Assembly: GCA_029207755.1 (NCBI GenBank)
Contig: JARCOQ010000002.1
Span: forward strand, 91,177,087-91,241,086
Length of the DNA stretch: 64,000 nucleotides
Reading direction: 5' to 3'
Source: Chamaea fasciata
Lineage: Eukaryota; Chordata; Aves; Passeriformes; Sylviidae
In this document: positions 51,111-63,256 of the stretch, piece by piece
Layout of the letters: each line of letters starts with the position of its first letter
Numbering within the stretch: position 1 is the first letter of the stretch
Notes under the pieces: model-generated
The model's database searches: none
The model's input: the letters and a program-made list of their open reading frames with translations, nothing else
Told to the model about the DNA's origin: nothing
Program-made: the position numbers and the translations under genes

Positions 51111-51300
51111 CAGCGCTGAGAGGCTGCTCCTGTGAATAGTGTACATCCTGTAGCAGCAGGCTCTGTTTCTAGCAGCTGGCAGCGGCTTTCGCAGGAGCAG
51201 TGATGAGCACAGCTTGAGATCTTCCACAATTAACCAAATATTGTATAGCGGCAACAAATCAACAACTAAAACCCTGCTCGCAAATAAAAGCAAAGTACAA
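51007..51300 (-). other. Candidate first exon (mostly 5' UTR), minus strand; 5' limit unknown
   Basis: On the minus strand the sequence CTCTCCTCAGG/GTAAGC gives a strong donor, with the last exon base at 51,007. The upstream 290 nt stays open in one frame (ATG codons at 51,293 and 51,149 on the minus strand) up to the donor and then meets TAA in the intron. This could be a coding leader exon or a UTR that is open by chance, since GC-rich DNA has few stops. The translated leader matches no family I know. The transcription start is not determined; no clean TATA box was seen. If correct, the gene runs towards position 1 and beyond the window. Confidence 0.45.
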
Positions 51301-54300
51301 TTTCAGATGGGAGCTGAAAGCTTAAGTCACCGAATGCTACGTCTCTTCTTCAAGATTATTCCAGCAAGCTCCTTCTGCTATTTTTACTGTACCATAATGC
51401 ACTAGGTCTGGCTTTTACCCTATTGAAAGAACATGAATATATTATTATCCACACAAAAGAGCAGGTTATTGTTTATGAATTACCAGCCTTCCCAGCAACA
51501 AAGGCTATTTTCATAAGAAAACTCAATTTCATTTTAGCTCCAATTTGATTACCAGCTGAAGAAAAGCAGCCCTGCGCCTAAACCTCAAAGGATTTTTATT
51601 CATACCATTGAATGGGCTTTATTGCTTCCTTTTCAAAACTGATGTAGAAAGCTTTTAGAGTAAAACATTGACAAAAAATTATTGCGCTGCTATTTTGTGC
51701 AATAACAGAGCTGAAGAGGGGCAATGATTTCTCAGTCATCCTTCACTGTACTTCAGAACAGTAAAGGCTGGAATTAATGACAGACCATAGAGAGGAGCTA
51801 AGCCAAGGTCTCACAATGCATGTCAAATCTAAATGATCACTATACATTGAAAAGACCCAAAAAAGCCTGCAGCTGATTGATTCATGGCTTTCACAAGAAA
51901 GACAGGCTTGAAGAGTTTATTGCACCACAATTTACTCTGAATTATCATAAAAATGAATGTAGAGGCTGAATGTCACCCCGGCACACTCCAAAAACACACA
52001 TCCAGGGACAAAGTTCACCCAGGAATTATAGCAGCGCTGTTCATGCTACTATAGTTAAGGGTCTGTCACTTTTCTCCTATTATAGGGGGGTTTAGCTCAG
52101 CTGTAAAGCTGTGCTCCAGAATAAAACTTGGCACAAAGATCTCATTTTGAGGGAATATAATTTTTTTAAAACAAATTTAAAAAATAACAAACCTTCCTGG
52201 CTGTTTTTAAGTTAAACATTTCTAAAAGCTGCTTGCTAATTTCTCAGGCTTTTAACGAATTGTATAACTCCAAATTTGGTTTAGGAAGTGAATGATTTTT
52301 CTTTCTTCAAGAAATAAAAATTAAGCTGTCAGACCATGAAGGGTATAAATTGGTTTTGCTGTATTGGACAGAAAGATTTTTTTTAAAAAAATTTTTGAAT
52401 GTTTTGTAGACATGTATGATAGAAGAGTAGAATTGAACTGCTAGTGTATGGACTTTGTCAGAGACACCTGGATGCCACATTATGAAAGCAGTCTCTGTAC
52501 TACTACAATTTGAATTGGCTCAGTCACTAAATTAAGTCTCCACAAAAAATTCACATACAGCAGATTGGAATGACTCAAATGCAGTAAATTTAAGGCTACT
52601 AATCCTGACACAATTTCTCTCTCTTTTCATAGCTACAGTAAAAATGCGATTAATTCATTTTCATCTTTCAGTGGTTTGACATCAACTTTTGAAAAGCTAA
52701 AATGGAAAATAAACTGTAGTTGCTACTATAGGGCCCATTTGGGGCTCTCTGTTTAGCACAGAAACTTTGAAAAAAAAAAAAAACAACCAACCAACTGTAT
52801 TAGTTTTACAAGTAAACCAACAAGTCTCAACTCCTGCTGTGTTTTTACATTTTACTTCATTGTGGATTTTTGAGCATTACCTGTCCTGAGCAGAGATTAA
52901 CATTTCAGACATCCCTCTTAATCTCATATAGATTTCAGGGGGAAAGAAAAGGTTATTTTTAGGTTTTGGTGGAGTCCAGACCTGGAATTTCAGAATAAGC
53001 TGAACTTCCTTTGTGGTTCTTTTTGAGAATGGGCACAGCTCACACCAAAAACCTGGAAGGGTTCAGCTCTGGCTAAAGGCAGATGCTACTCCTGAGGTTC
53101 AACTCTAGGTCTAAAATGGCTTTGGTTCTTGATGCTCACTTCAGTGAGTCAGACTTTCTGTACTGGGATGGTCTGACTGCAAAGGTCTTTTGTGAACTGC
53201 AATTAAGATTTTTTTTAAAACTGCTCTTTTACATTTTATTATGGAGTATTCTCACTGAAAAATATCTGAGAGTTTATAAAAGCAAAGAAGCCTGAAAACC
53301 CCTCTTTCAGTGCCAGAAAGAAAGAGCATGTACATAAAAAGAACTGATTTTTTGCGAAATACTGCAGTTTGGATTTTTTACAGCTATTTCTGACAGTCGG
53401 GTAGCTCCCTACGAAATTCAGTGTACACACAGACCACTGTCAGCTCACAGGAGCTGAGTACAAAGGACTGTTTCAAAATTCCAACATACAGCTTGCTACA
53501 CAGTCTGGCATTACTCAGATCTTCAAGTGTTTTAATTATTTCATTTTATTTTTTTACTGTGTTTGAAACTTTTCTAAAGAGTTAGTGGCAATGGCTATGC
53601 ATTCCCTTGAGACACAACCAAACCCTGGCAAACTGATGTGGAAACTGGAAAATTTTGCAACCCAAACCAAGGAAAGAAAAAAAAAATAAAATAAAATAAA
53701 AATTTAAAAAAAAAAAGGGAAGAAAAAAGAGAATGGCATAGACTACAGACCATGAACAACTACTCAAACAGTTTTCAAATTCAAGAAGTTCTAATTCAAC
53801 TGTAATTTAACACCCATAAAACATCAAGAATGTTGTATACTTGTGTAGGTATGTCTGAGTAAAGACAGGATGGCTACAACCACTTCCACTTTGAAAAATA
53901 GTATTTTTTTAGGGAAGTATACTGTAACTAGTAAAAACTATTTGTCCACGTAGAGCAATTCCAGCTCCTATTCCTGAGGCTTTTTGCCACAGCAAGGCAG
54001 TAAGGGCACCTGCTACAATACCACTGCCCAAGCACACAATTTTTAACCACAAATTCTGTTATTCTTGGCACCATTTCTGAGTGAAATACTACTGAAGATC
54101 AGGAGAATATTGAGCACCAAAAGAGATCTCATACTATTGTGTATTTAAATGTGTGCACACACACATGCAGGCTATAAAAGTGGTCTCCATATATATATGC
54201 ACACAAAATCTAGCTGGTTTTGCAGCACTCTCATAAATCGTGTGTAACCATTATATGCAATCAATCACACATGCACATTTTTGTTTACAGCAGATGCTTT

Positions 54301-55123
54301 CTGAAAATATCTATTGTCTCATATCCCACATTTTTTAAGCACAGAGGATCTGACAGACTAGAGAAGTCTTACAAATAGATAATATTTTAATATATTGCTG
54401 CTCCCTGAAAGGCTGAGCTGACAGTGGGTTTGGACCCTTCTGATAATCAATGGCTGTACCCTATCTCTTTTCCCACTCGTTAGCACTTACTGTCTTCCTT
54501 TGGGACAGGTAGTTCCCAAGGCAGGTGTAAAAAGTCCTTCACACAAGGCACTCTGCAAACCAGCAGCGAACAGCCTGCTGACTCCTTGGTAAACCCCCAC
54601 TGCAGAAACGCAGGAATGGCTGGCAGGGTGCTACACCAGTAGGCAGTTCCCATGTAAGAGACTGGGGGTGGAAACCCATGATAGTTTTCAATCCCTCAAC
54701 GCACACAAGAGGCTGTGGAGCTGAGAGATGTCTTTGAATGCTATGGTCATGAATGTGCATTAAGCACTCTGCCAGGACAACAGTAACTAGGGAAATAGCA
54801 CAGGATTTGTCCACACTATTTCATTAGAGCATTACACAGCAAAAACCAAGGGAAGCTGCCAAGCTACCAGTTAAGTACAAGAGTTTATGTAAAGCAAATG
54901 GACTTGCCTGTATCAGGTCTTCATCATTAGTTTTTCCACAAGAATGATGATACAGATTTATCCCTCCCATGCCTTCATCCTTGGACAAAATATGATCAAG
55001 ATACCCTTGGGCACAAAGAAGAGCAACAATAACACAGGGTTTCTAGCAGATATAACTTCACCCCAGATGTCTTCCTGATCTTTAATATTTCCACAATACT
55101 TTGCCATAGACCCTTTCAGTGTT
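51301..55123. other. Upstream flank of the CpG island; no gene seen
   Basis: The sequence 51,420-51,790 is non-repetitive with mixed motifs, including ATTGCGC and TGCAATAAC about 20 bp apart, and is a candidate conserved element. Simple repeats occur at 52,376-52,397 (T8A7T5), 52,767-52,785 (poly-A) and 53,674-53,716. No transposon is recognised. Confidence 0.45.
53674..53716. repeat. A-rich (AAAAT)n tract
   Basis: Poly-A runs and three AAAAT units; the tract is nearly pure A/T. Confidence 0.85.
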
Positions 55124-55231
55124 TCATAGAATCACAGAATTGATTGTGTTGGAAAGGACCTTAAAGATCATCTAGTTCCAATCCCCTTGCCATGGTCAGG
55201 GGCACGTTCCACCAGACCATGTGTGCTCCTC
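55124..55231 (-). mobile_element. CR1 LINE 3' end, minus orientation
   Basis: TCATAGAATCACAGAATTGA, then GTTGGAAAGGACCTTAAAGA, CATCTAGTTCCAATCCCCTT and GCCATGGTCAGGGGCACG form a clear inverse CR1 terminus. The copy is about 108 bp. Confidence 0.92.
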
Positions 55232-56417
55232 ACCCATGTGCTCCTCATCAGATCTACCTTCAGTAGCAGCCTTAACTTTTGTCCCATCACATCCTCCCCC
55301 ACTGGGAAAGGCTGTGTTTTGACTCTCCCTGCAAATCTTGACCCTCCTGTTCCCTTCACCTCCACTGACTTAAGTGACTGCAGTGAGAGGGGAGTGTGCT
55401 GGCACAGGAGAGACAGGGAATAAGTCTCTGGGTGCAAACCTAGGCTGTAAAAGCTGCCCTTAACTTGAAATAAAAAGCTAGAGGGTCTGACCTGTTAGAA
55501 CATGAGTAGCAAATACACTACTTTGCCAATACTGAGAAATTGTTGCTTTGCAAAAGGAGGTGACCAACCCATTTTAAAGTGTTTGAACCAGCTAGTACTA
55601 GGCAATCCCTGACATTTTCGAGACAGGCTCACAGTTTCATCCTTGCCTTACAAGTGTGGGTCAAAGCACTGTCGGTCATCCATCTGCTCTCCCAGATCCC
55701 AGTTCAGCCTGCACTTCAGCACTTGGATGCTAAGTTACACACAGGAGACCACATAGGCTTCTTACAGGTGAAGGGGGAGGGATAGGCACTGCAGAACTTC
55801 AAACTACAGATTAAGTTACTCTTTCGATATTATCTCCAATTCAAGTAGGATCATATAAATGTAAATCAGATTAATTATTTTTTAAATTTTTATTATTGAC
55901 ACCTTTTTCTTTTTGTTTGCTCTCTAGGAAATGCCTTAGACTTACTAGTAAATTAAAAGCAAACATCCTCTCAATTTTCATAGTTCTACCATAGGCAAAC
56001 CTTCCAGCAGCCTTTCAGCTGCACAGCAGCTTGCTTTTTCACCAGTTTGGGAATCTCAAGCAGAGATCATGCCTCTAAGTCCGTGAAGAGATTTGTTGTT
56101 ACAAACTGGCTGACAGCACTGCCATTGTGCATGTGAGGAGGCAAATGAGGGTTCACCAGCACTTTCTTTTCCCCTCTCTCAAAAGGAGGGGAATTTTGAT
56201 GGGATCTTTGTAAAAAGAGCTGAAAGGTACCTTGTTATTGCTGTTTGCATTATTGCAGGAGGTGGGAAAACTGCTGATGGACTCAGAGCCCATAATATCA
56301 AACAGAAACTGCTCTCTGGTGTGGAGAGTGAACAGCCCAAAACAATACCATGGATGTGGGAGCAAGCAAAGATAAGGCTGTATTGTCAGTCAGTCCTATT
56401 GACTGGTCTCCCTGGAC

Positions 56418-56491
56418 ATCAGGTCTCTAGAAATACGTCTGAAAACATGAATGAAATTCATGTTTTCATAAGTATTCCTAGAGACTCTGAT
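56418..56491. repeat. 74-nt near-palindrome: 30-35 bp arms, 3-nt loop
   Basis: The arm 56,423-56,452 (starting GTCTCTAGAAATAC) is the reverse complement of 56,456-56,485 (ending AGTATTCCTAGAGAC) at 27 of 30 positions. The spacer is GAA. The innermost 13 pairs are perfect (TGAAAACATGAAT with ATTCATGTTTTCA). One unpaired T at 56,486 allows five more pairs (ATCAG with CTGAT), giving a 35-bp stem. As RNA it would form a long stable hairpin on either strand. It is not part of any transposon I recognise. Confidence 0.95.
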
Positions 56492-58240
56492 TTTCAGCTG
56501 GAAACCAGATCAGAGTTTGTTCCTGGTGTAGGTAACCAGTTTTTCAGTTAGAGTGGGACAGGGAAGTGTTGCGCCAGTATGCAATTTATTAACACAGAGA
56601 TGGTCAGAACCTAAACCATGTGAACCTAAAGCCCAGTTTAAGTATTTATAAGGATATAGGAAATTGTCTTCTCCATGGCAGAAATCCTTTCTCACTCACC
56701 AGAAACGTATTTACTTTAGAAAAATAAACAGGATTTATTAGAAATGCTATTTAAATTCAGAAAGCAAAACTCTCTTGTAAGAGGTAGCTGGAAGAAAAAC
56801 CCACGCAAAGTAATGTAAAAAGAATGTAAAGAAAGAGTAGCTGTTGGTGGGAGGAATATTCAAAGACAAGGGAAAAAAACGAGCTCAGTTCAAAGAGAGG
56901 TTGTGATAAATGACTGCCTGAAGTACACTCAAATGGAAGAAGACAACTTAGAGACACCAAAGAGACAAACACTGAAGACAATAATCCTTAAGGTATAGCC
57001 AGGAGTCGCAGCTATGTAGTTGAGAATAATTCCAAACAGAAGCAGCTGTTTTAGGGCAGTCCTGCAATTCTGACATAAAACGACTGCCAAAGAAAATAAT
57101 CCTCAATAAATAGTCTTGTTTGTGACAGAAGGAAATTACATCTTGCTTATCTGCTTCTTTTCTTCACTGTGTACAAACATACTGAGAACAGGTTTGTTTG
57201 AAAAAAATGTACTCATTGTGGCATCAGCCCACTGTTTCATCTTTCTTTTTTCTTTCTTACCTCAGGAAGAACAGAACCAGGAATACATTTTCTACCAATA
57301 TTTCAGAATAGAAGATAGCTCTCTAAACATCACAGATATGGTTTGTGACAGGATGCAGTGATGTCTGGTGCAGTGCCACTGGAAGGAATTAAATTTGTTT
57401 GCAGTGGAGGGGTCTTTTTTGAAAATGAATGAGAATTGAAAAGAAATGGAGAAGAAGGCTGATAGCAAAGGTTGAGGAAAACACAAAGGGTCTATTGGAC
57501 AGCACTTCTATTCTTCTCCGTATGGTGCATTAAGTGCATTATAGTAAAAATGAAGGAAATTTCTTTTCTTCTCTTTAAAGTCCAACATTATTGAACTTGA
57601 AACCTTTAACTGCGAACAAAGCTGTGGCTTTTCTTTAATACAATTCTGCTATTGATTTCTTCATGCATTTCATTCGAATGATTCTGACAGTTTAAAAAAA
57701 ATACATTACCTTGATGAAAGATACAATTTTTCTCATGGAGAAAGGCATTCAAGTAGGTATGTGTGATGTACCAGACATGTGAATCTTAAGTGATGCTCCC
57801 AAGCACAAAAAAAGAAAGAATTAAAAGAACGGTGATCCAGTTCTTCTCACTGAATGGGACTCTGCACACACACAGGTATCACAGCAGTATCTTTGGCAAA
57901 CGCAATGACTTCTTCCTTTCTACTGCTTTTCACTATCCTAAATCCCTTTCTGATCTGTTGACCTCTCTTCTGTTGTGTTTCTCTCCTTCATTTGGCACTT
58001 GGTCATTCCCACATTGCATTGCAAAGCTTCCTCTTTATGCAAATTGTGTTGTTTTGTCTTTAACAATGGAGAAACGTGTATTTTTAATGTGTCTTAATAT
58101 CCTAGCACCAGCTGCTTTTTTATTGCCATATAACCAGTCTCCCCATTTCCCATCACAGTCATCCCATTTGCACATATGCTCATTGGAAAAACACTACACC
58201 TCTTTCTTACAGACAGGAATTGCATGAAACTCACAGACAA

Positions 58241-58280
58241 GAAGGACAAAAAAAGTCCTCTAGTCCAACCTTGTGCATTG
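58241..58280 (-). mobile_element. Possible very old CR1 scrap
   Basis: GAAGGACAAAAAAAGTCCTC followed by TAGTCCAACCTTGTGC resembles the inverse CR1 phrase that ends CTAGTCCAACCTCCTGC. The match is short and could be chance. Confidence 0.3.
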
Positions 58281-59298
58281 TGGCACTATAAGATTGTTTT
58301 TCTGTGTGTTACTTGAAGCTCAAAAGCCTTTTTTGTACTGGAATTTATGGCTGAATACTGAGCTAGAATTTGTTCAGTGAAGGGCATTTCTGCCCTTGAT
58401 AAATTATAACAATGGTTAATTTTCTATACTGTTAGAGTTTCCTTCATCATGCTCTTACTTTTAGGCTGAATTTGTCTTTCAGCCACTGTAAAGAGAAAGA
58501 CTCTATTCCAGCCTCTGCAGCATAAACGTGTCTTGATTTTGTTCCTATTCTGAGGGCAAACACATCTGAACTAGCAGTGCTGCTCACTCTTTCTTCTCTA
58601 CTACACAGATCCCCAGCACACTTTAATAAGTCACTTGTCCTCCCAGCCCATTGGCAGCTGGGCAGATGTAGGCCTCAAGCAGTCCGGGAGAAATGTGGTG
58701 TGGCATTGGCAAGACCCAACTTTGCAAAGAGGGAACTGGAATTTTCACTTTTGCAAAGCTGCCTCCATGAAAACGACACAGCAAAGGATTCCCTCTGTGA
58801 CCTTAGCCATCCCATTAATCCCCTTCTGTGGAGCAATTTAAGAAAACCTACATGTCCAGATTCCAAGAACTCTAAACTGACCATGATGCTCCTAAGAAGA
58901 ATAAAGTTTGAACATTTTCCTAAAAATTGTAAATCAAGCTATAAATTTTCTTATCTATATTTGGGGAAAAGAGCAACTGTTTGGATTAATAGCACTTTTC
59001 TGGGGGCCTGGAGCAAAAATTTCCATTTCTATTCTGAGATATTCACATATTCTGGTGTCGATGTTCTTCGTAATTGTATTTCTAGAGAAAATGTCTTGGT
59101 CCTGTCCCACTATGCATAAAAAACATGGTCTATGGTACCTAGAGCCTGTGCAATGGGTGCATGAGGAGAAACTGGAGCATGGCAGGTGGAGAACAGACAG
59201 GCCAGGCAACTGCATAGACGTGGAGTTCCAACTTCCCTAGTTGCAGTGCAGAGAGGTAGAAATCCAAGACTTTCCAGTGCTTCCTGCTGCACAGAAAA

Positions 59299-60600
59299 GT
59301 GTTGCAAGTTAGCTTAAATGATAAAAGTTCCCACAAAAGTACACAGAGAGACAACAGAAGGCAGGGATCCTGACTGAAGGACTCCCAAATCATGGACACT
59401 GTATCCAGGCCCCTCCCAAGTGGACCCAGCAGATCCACCAACCCAGGTGCCCAGACATGGAGTTCATGAGATGAGTCCATCAGGAAGAGCTCTCCATGTC
59501 ACCCTTCTGACTCAGGGGAGGTGCTGCCAAGGCAGGGAGCATATGGGGTACAGGGATGAAGCACTTTGGGATTATCCAGGATTTATTATGAGATGCTTAG
59601 GATAGAAAACAATGGTGGAGAAAGAAAACATCTGGGTGATTTGAGGAAGGAATAAATATGGATAGGTAGATTAAAAGAGAGGTATATGCAGGTGAAAAGG
59701 GCTGTAAATAGGCAGCTGGTTGGCACACTTACCTGTCCATGCCTTTTGCCTGATAAATAGAGTCTGTTTTTTTTTTTCCCTAATTAAACTCCTTTCTCCT
59801 TTCCTGGGTGCAGGCTCTCTGCCTTCTGTATATGTGTGTTACGGGGTCTGAGTGCAGCAACCAAAGGTGACCTCGGGTTGCAGGGGGTCCATATGTCCAT
59901 GGTGGACAATGAGTGTGGGTGTGCTGGTGAGTGTGTGAGCATGAGCAGAGATACCTGCAGGTACATGAAGTATGAGCCAGGTGTCTGTCTGTCTATCTGT
60001 CTGGGTGAGACCAGGGGAGGAGCAGGTTATAGGTGGGGCCTGGGGAGTCCCACCAGTTTTCAGAGTTGGTGGGGTCTCTAGGAGCAAGACCCACTTTGTG
60101 TGTGTCTCTAAGGGTGACACCATGTGTGGTGGTAGCTGTGGGGCCACAGGAGAGCCAGCCAGTTCAGGGTGTAGGGGTTGATGGGTGATGTGATATTTGC
60201 CAGCAACTACATGGGGGGGGTCTCATACATCCAGGGGCCAGCAGCTGGAGGACTGGGATCCAGGGGTCATCCATGAGGCAGACTGAGTGTCTGAGCCCAG
60301 CCATTGAACCATTGGAGTGGTCCATCCTGTATGGGTAGGTGTGCTCTCACTAGAGACCTCCTGGTACTGCTCAGGGATGAACAGGATGAGGCTGTCATTG
60401 TTGCCTGTGATTGTGTGAGGGCTCTGTGTGTCTGTCTGTGGCCAGCCATGTATATACAGACATGGTGTATATGTGTGCTCCATGTGTCTGTGCCTCCTGG
60501 GAGTACATTTCCAATCTCACTGCTGGGACAAGCTGCCAGCACATAGCTGGAGCATCCTCACCTCCCCTGGGCTGCTGGATATGGCATATTTTGCTGTTAT
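59299..60600 (+). mobile_element. Probable degraded LTR-retroelement tract, plus orientation
   Basis: The segment 59,700-59,830 looks like an R/U5 end: a GATAAATAGAGTCTG signal-like stretch, a T run, then CCCTAATTAAACTCC and a CCTGGGTGCAG tail. The following 750 bp is G/T-rich with TGTGTG and GTCTGTCTG runs, and resembles a bird ERV leader region I partly remember. No coding sequence, inverted termini or target duplication is visible. Boundaries are rough. It could instead be unrelated GT-rich sequence. Confidence 0.4.
59982..60004. repeat. (GTCT)n short microsatellite
   Basis: About five GTCT units with one GTCTA interruption. Confidence 0.85.
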
Positions 60601-61136
60601 AGTCTAGGTTATCAAACCATTCTGGATTTTTCCTTCATACAAATGTAAAATACGTATCAGGATAGGACTCTACCCCAAGGTCAGATGTCACAGAAGGAAA
60701 GTGAAAGTTGAAGGTACAGACTTTGTCAGCAGAGAGTGACAGTCACAGAGAGAACCACTCAAACTGTAGTAGTCAAAGTTCACCAGATTTTCATCCTGTT
60801 ATTCTACTATCCCATCCATTTCTGTGTGAATATTTAGAAGCAAGAAAGAAAAAGAACCAAAACCTTCAGTTCATTACTTGGAATGTTCATATGTTCAGAA
60901 CAAGATGGGGGTGACTTTGCTCCATTTCAACGCTTCCTATTCTAAAATGAGAAACCAAGGACTGTGCATAGAAGATACCCCTCTTGAAGGCTCTTCTTGT
61001 AAACTCTGTAATACTTTTCCCAACTCACATCTATATCTTGTTCAAGAATCAACACTCTGAGCAGAAACATTGTCATCTGTCAGTCAGGCAAACTGAAGTT
61101 ACAATCAGATGGCCAATGTAGAATTACGTGTTTCTT

Positions 61137-61885
61137 TGTATTGAGTTTGTGTGGCCAGGTTTCAGTAGCAGAGGACTAGAGGGGTGGTTTGTCTGAGAAG
61201 GTGCCAGAAGCTTTCCCCATGTCTGATGCAGGCAGTTCCAACTGGCTTCAAGATAGATCTGCCACCAACTAAGGCTGAGTCCATCTGTGATGTTGGTAGC
61301 ACCTCAGGAGTAACAGATTTAAGCAGGTAAAAACGTTACTGCACAATAGAAGTTGCAGATAGAGAAAGGAGTGAAAACATGTGAGAGCAACAGCCCTGCA
61401 GACACCCAGGTCAGTGGAGGAGGAGGTGGAGGTGCTCCAGGCAGAGCAGAGATTCCCCTGCAGCCCATGGTGCAGCCCATGGTGAGGCAGCTGTGCCCTA
61501 CAGCCCATGGAGGGCCAGTGGGGCAGAACACTGTGTGTTCTGACTGCAGCCCCCATTTCCCCTCTACCTGAGCCTCTGAGGGAGTATGAGGTAGAGAATC
61601 AGGAGGAAATTTAAGTCTGAGAAGGAGGGAGGGATGGGGTAAGTTTTGGGGTTTTTTTAAGATTTATGTTTACCTTTCATTATCCTACTTTGATTACATT
61701 GGCAATAAATTAAATTAATTTTTCACCCAAAGTCTTGTCCGTTTTACCCATGACAGTGACTGGTGAGTGATCTCTCCCTGTCCTTACCTCAACCCATGAA
61801 CCTTTGATTTTAATTTCTCCCCCCTGACCAGCTAAGGAAGGAGTGATAGGGAGGCTTTGGTGGGAATTTGGCATCAAAACCCACA
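61137..61885 (+). mobile_element. ERVL-like solo LTR, plus orientation (about 749 bp)
   Basis: The element starts TGTATTGAGTTTGTGTGG and ends CAAAACCCACA. In order it shows GCTTTCCCCATGTCTGATG, a GGCTTCAAGATAGATCTGCC block, a TTTAAG TATA-like site near 61,318, short repeated CAGCCCATGG units (61,461-61,509), AATAAA at 61,704-61,709, GAGTGATCTCTCCCTGTCC and a closing GGCTTTGGTGGGAATTTGGC. The order and wording match a common bird ERVL LTR from memory. Flanking bases (TTTCTT and ATTTAT) do not form a clear target duplication. No internal coding region is attached. Small open frames inside it are not genes. Confidence 0.85.
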
Positions 61886-62970
61886 ATTTATGCTCACTTC
61901 ATAAGTCCAGGGTCACTGTGTTTGAGGAAGTCAGCTTTTGCTCTTGCTGTCATAGGCCCCATGGAAAAACAAACTCAGAACTGCCTTTACAAATATTACA
62001 ATAAATTGTTCTAGCAACATAATGCTTACAAAACTTTTGACAGTGCTGAGATTACCCAGTCTTACTGCAGTGTTATTTCAGTGTCACTCTTTAGACCTAA
62101 GAAGAAAAAGGAACATAAAACCCCCAAACTGATCAGGGTAAAAATCAGTTCAGAATGATGTCCTGTTTCTGATGCTCACCGCCAGCTGGAAATATTTGTC
62201 CCCAGTATATCCTCCCCCTCTCATTGAGAAGCATGGGGGTTTCCCAAGGCAAGCATCAGAGTCAAATAGATACATGCAATAACGAAGCAATGGATCTATT
62301 CTTGAACTTCTCCACATCTTTTAAAATAATTTTTTTATTATTTTACTGCATCCTGTGACATATTAGATGATTTAATTACACACCATGTTCATTTCAAAGA
62401 CAGGATGTTGACAAGGCTATGTGTTCCATAGCCCTTTCCTTGTGAAAAACAATGAGTAATAATTGCCTTGTCATCTTTCTAGATCATCTGCAAATTTACA
62501 GTCTTCCATTCCAATTCAGTCGGAGATGACTGTCTCTAAACATTTCCTACAAAAACCTAGAAGGCTTGGAGAAGCCTTGAAGCTGGACTTGGACATCTAA
62601 TTTAAACTTACTAAAATTAAGGAAGATTAATCCTACTTTTTACTGCCCTGAAAAATATTGTCTGAATATGGCTACTATTTGAACACTCATTAATTTTTAT
62701 GACTTTGTTGAATTGCATCCAACTAATGAACCCCTTGGTTTTTCAAGAGCATTGAAAATTACCATAAAGTCTAATACCTATAAGCTGCTATGCATTGTAT
62801 TCACCACATAATTCATATACTGGATCTACACACTTATGCATTCAGTACAGAATTAAGAGCTTTTTTAAAATCATGACCTTTTTTCATACCTATCATAGCA
62901 GAAAATACTGTAGAAAAAACCCTCACACACACACACACGCACATAACCCTCTGTTCCGCTTTGTGGAAAC
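61886..62970. other. Non-coding spacer between LTR and CR1
   Basis: No gene or transposon is recognised; a short CA repeat lies at 62,923-62,943. Confidence 0.5.
62923..62943. repeat. (CA)n microsatellite
   Basis: About eight CA units with one CG interruption, lying 28 bp before the CR1 fragment. Confidence 0.9.
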
Positions 62971-63256
62971 AGAATCACAGAATGGATCAGGTTGGAAGGG
63001 ACCACAGTGGTCGTCTGGTCACACTAGAGCACATTGCACAGGATGGTGTCCAGATGGTTCTTGAATATCTCCAATGAGGAACAACCCACAACCTCTCTGG
63101 ACAATCTATTCCCAGTAAAAAAGTTATTCCTCATGTTCAGGTGGAGTTTCCTGTGCCTTAGTTTCTGTCCATTACCTCTTGTCCCATTGCTTGGCACCAC
63201 TGAGCAGAGCCTGGTCTGTCCTCTGACACTCCCTTCAGATACTGCCAGACATTGAA
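62971..63256 (-). mobile_element. CR1 LINE 3' fragment, minus orientation
   Basis: The plus strand reads AGAATCACAGAATGGATCAG, GTTGGAAGGGACCACAG, GATGGTGTCCAGATGGTTCT, TTCAGGTGGAGTTTCCTGTG and GTCCCATTGCTTGGCACCAC. It is a fairly well kept inverse CR1 of about 285 bp, with a small deletion after GTCTGGTC compared with the copy at 6,301. Confidence 0.94.

Larger units (their letters stand above)
55232..59298. other. Non-coding sequence containing a long hairpin
   Basis: The long inverted repeat at 56,418-56,491 is the main feature. A possible very old CR1 scrap lies at 58,241-58,280. The plus-strand open frame at 58,577-59,119 (180 codons) is longer than expected for AT-rich DNA but has no recognisable domain. 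Confidence 0.5.

Noticed and set aside
57790..58227. 145-codon plus-strand frame
   Set aside because: No recognisable family, signal peptide or conserved motif; composition follows the surrounding non-coding DNA.
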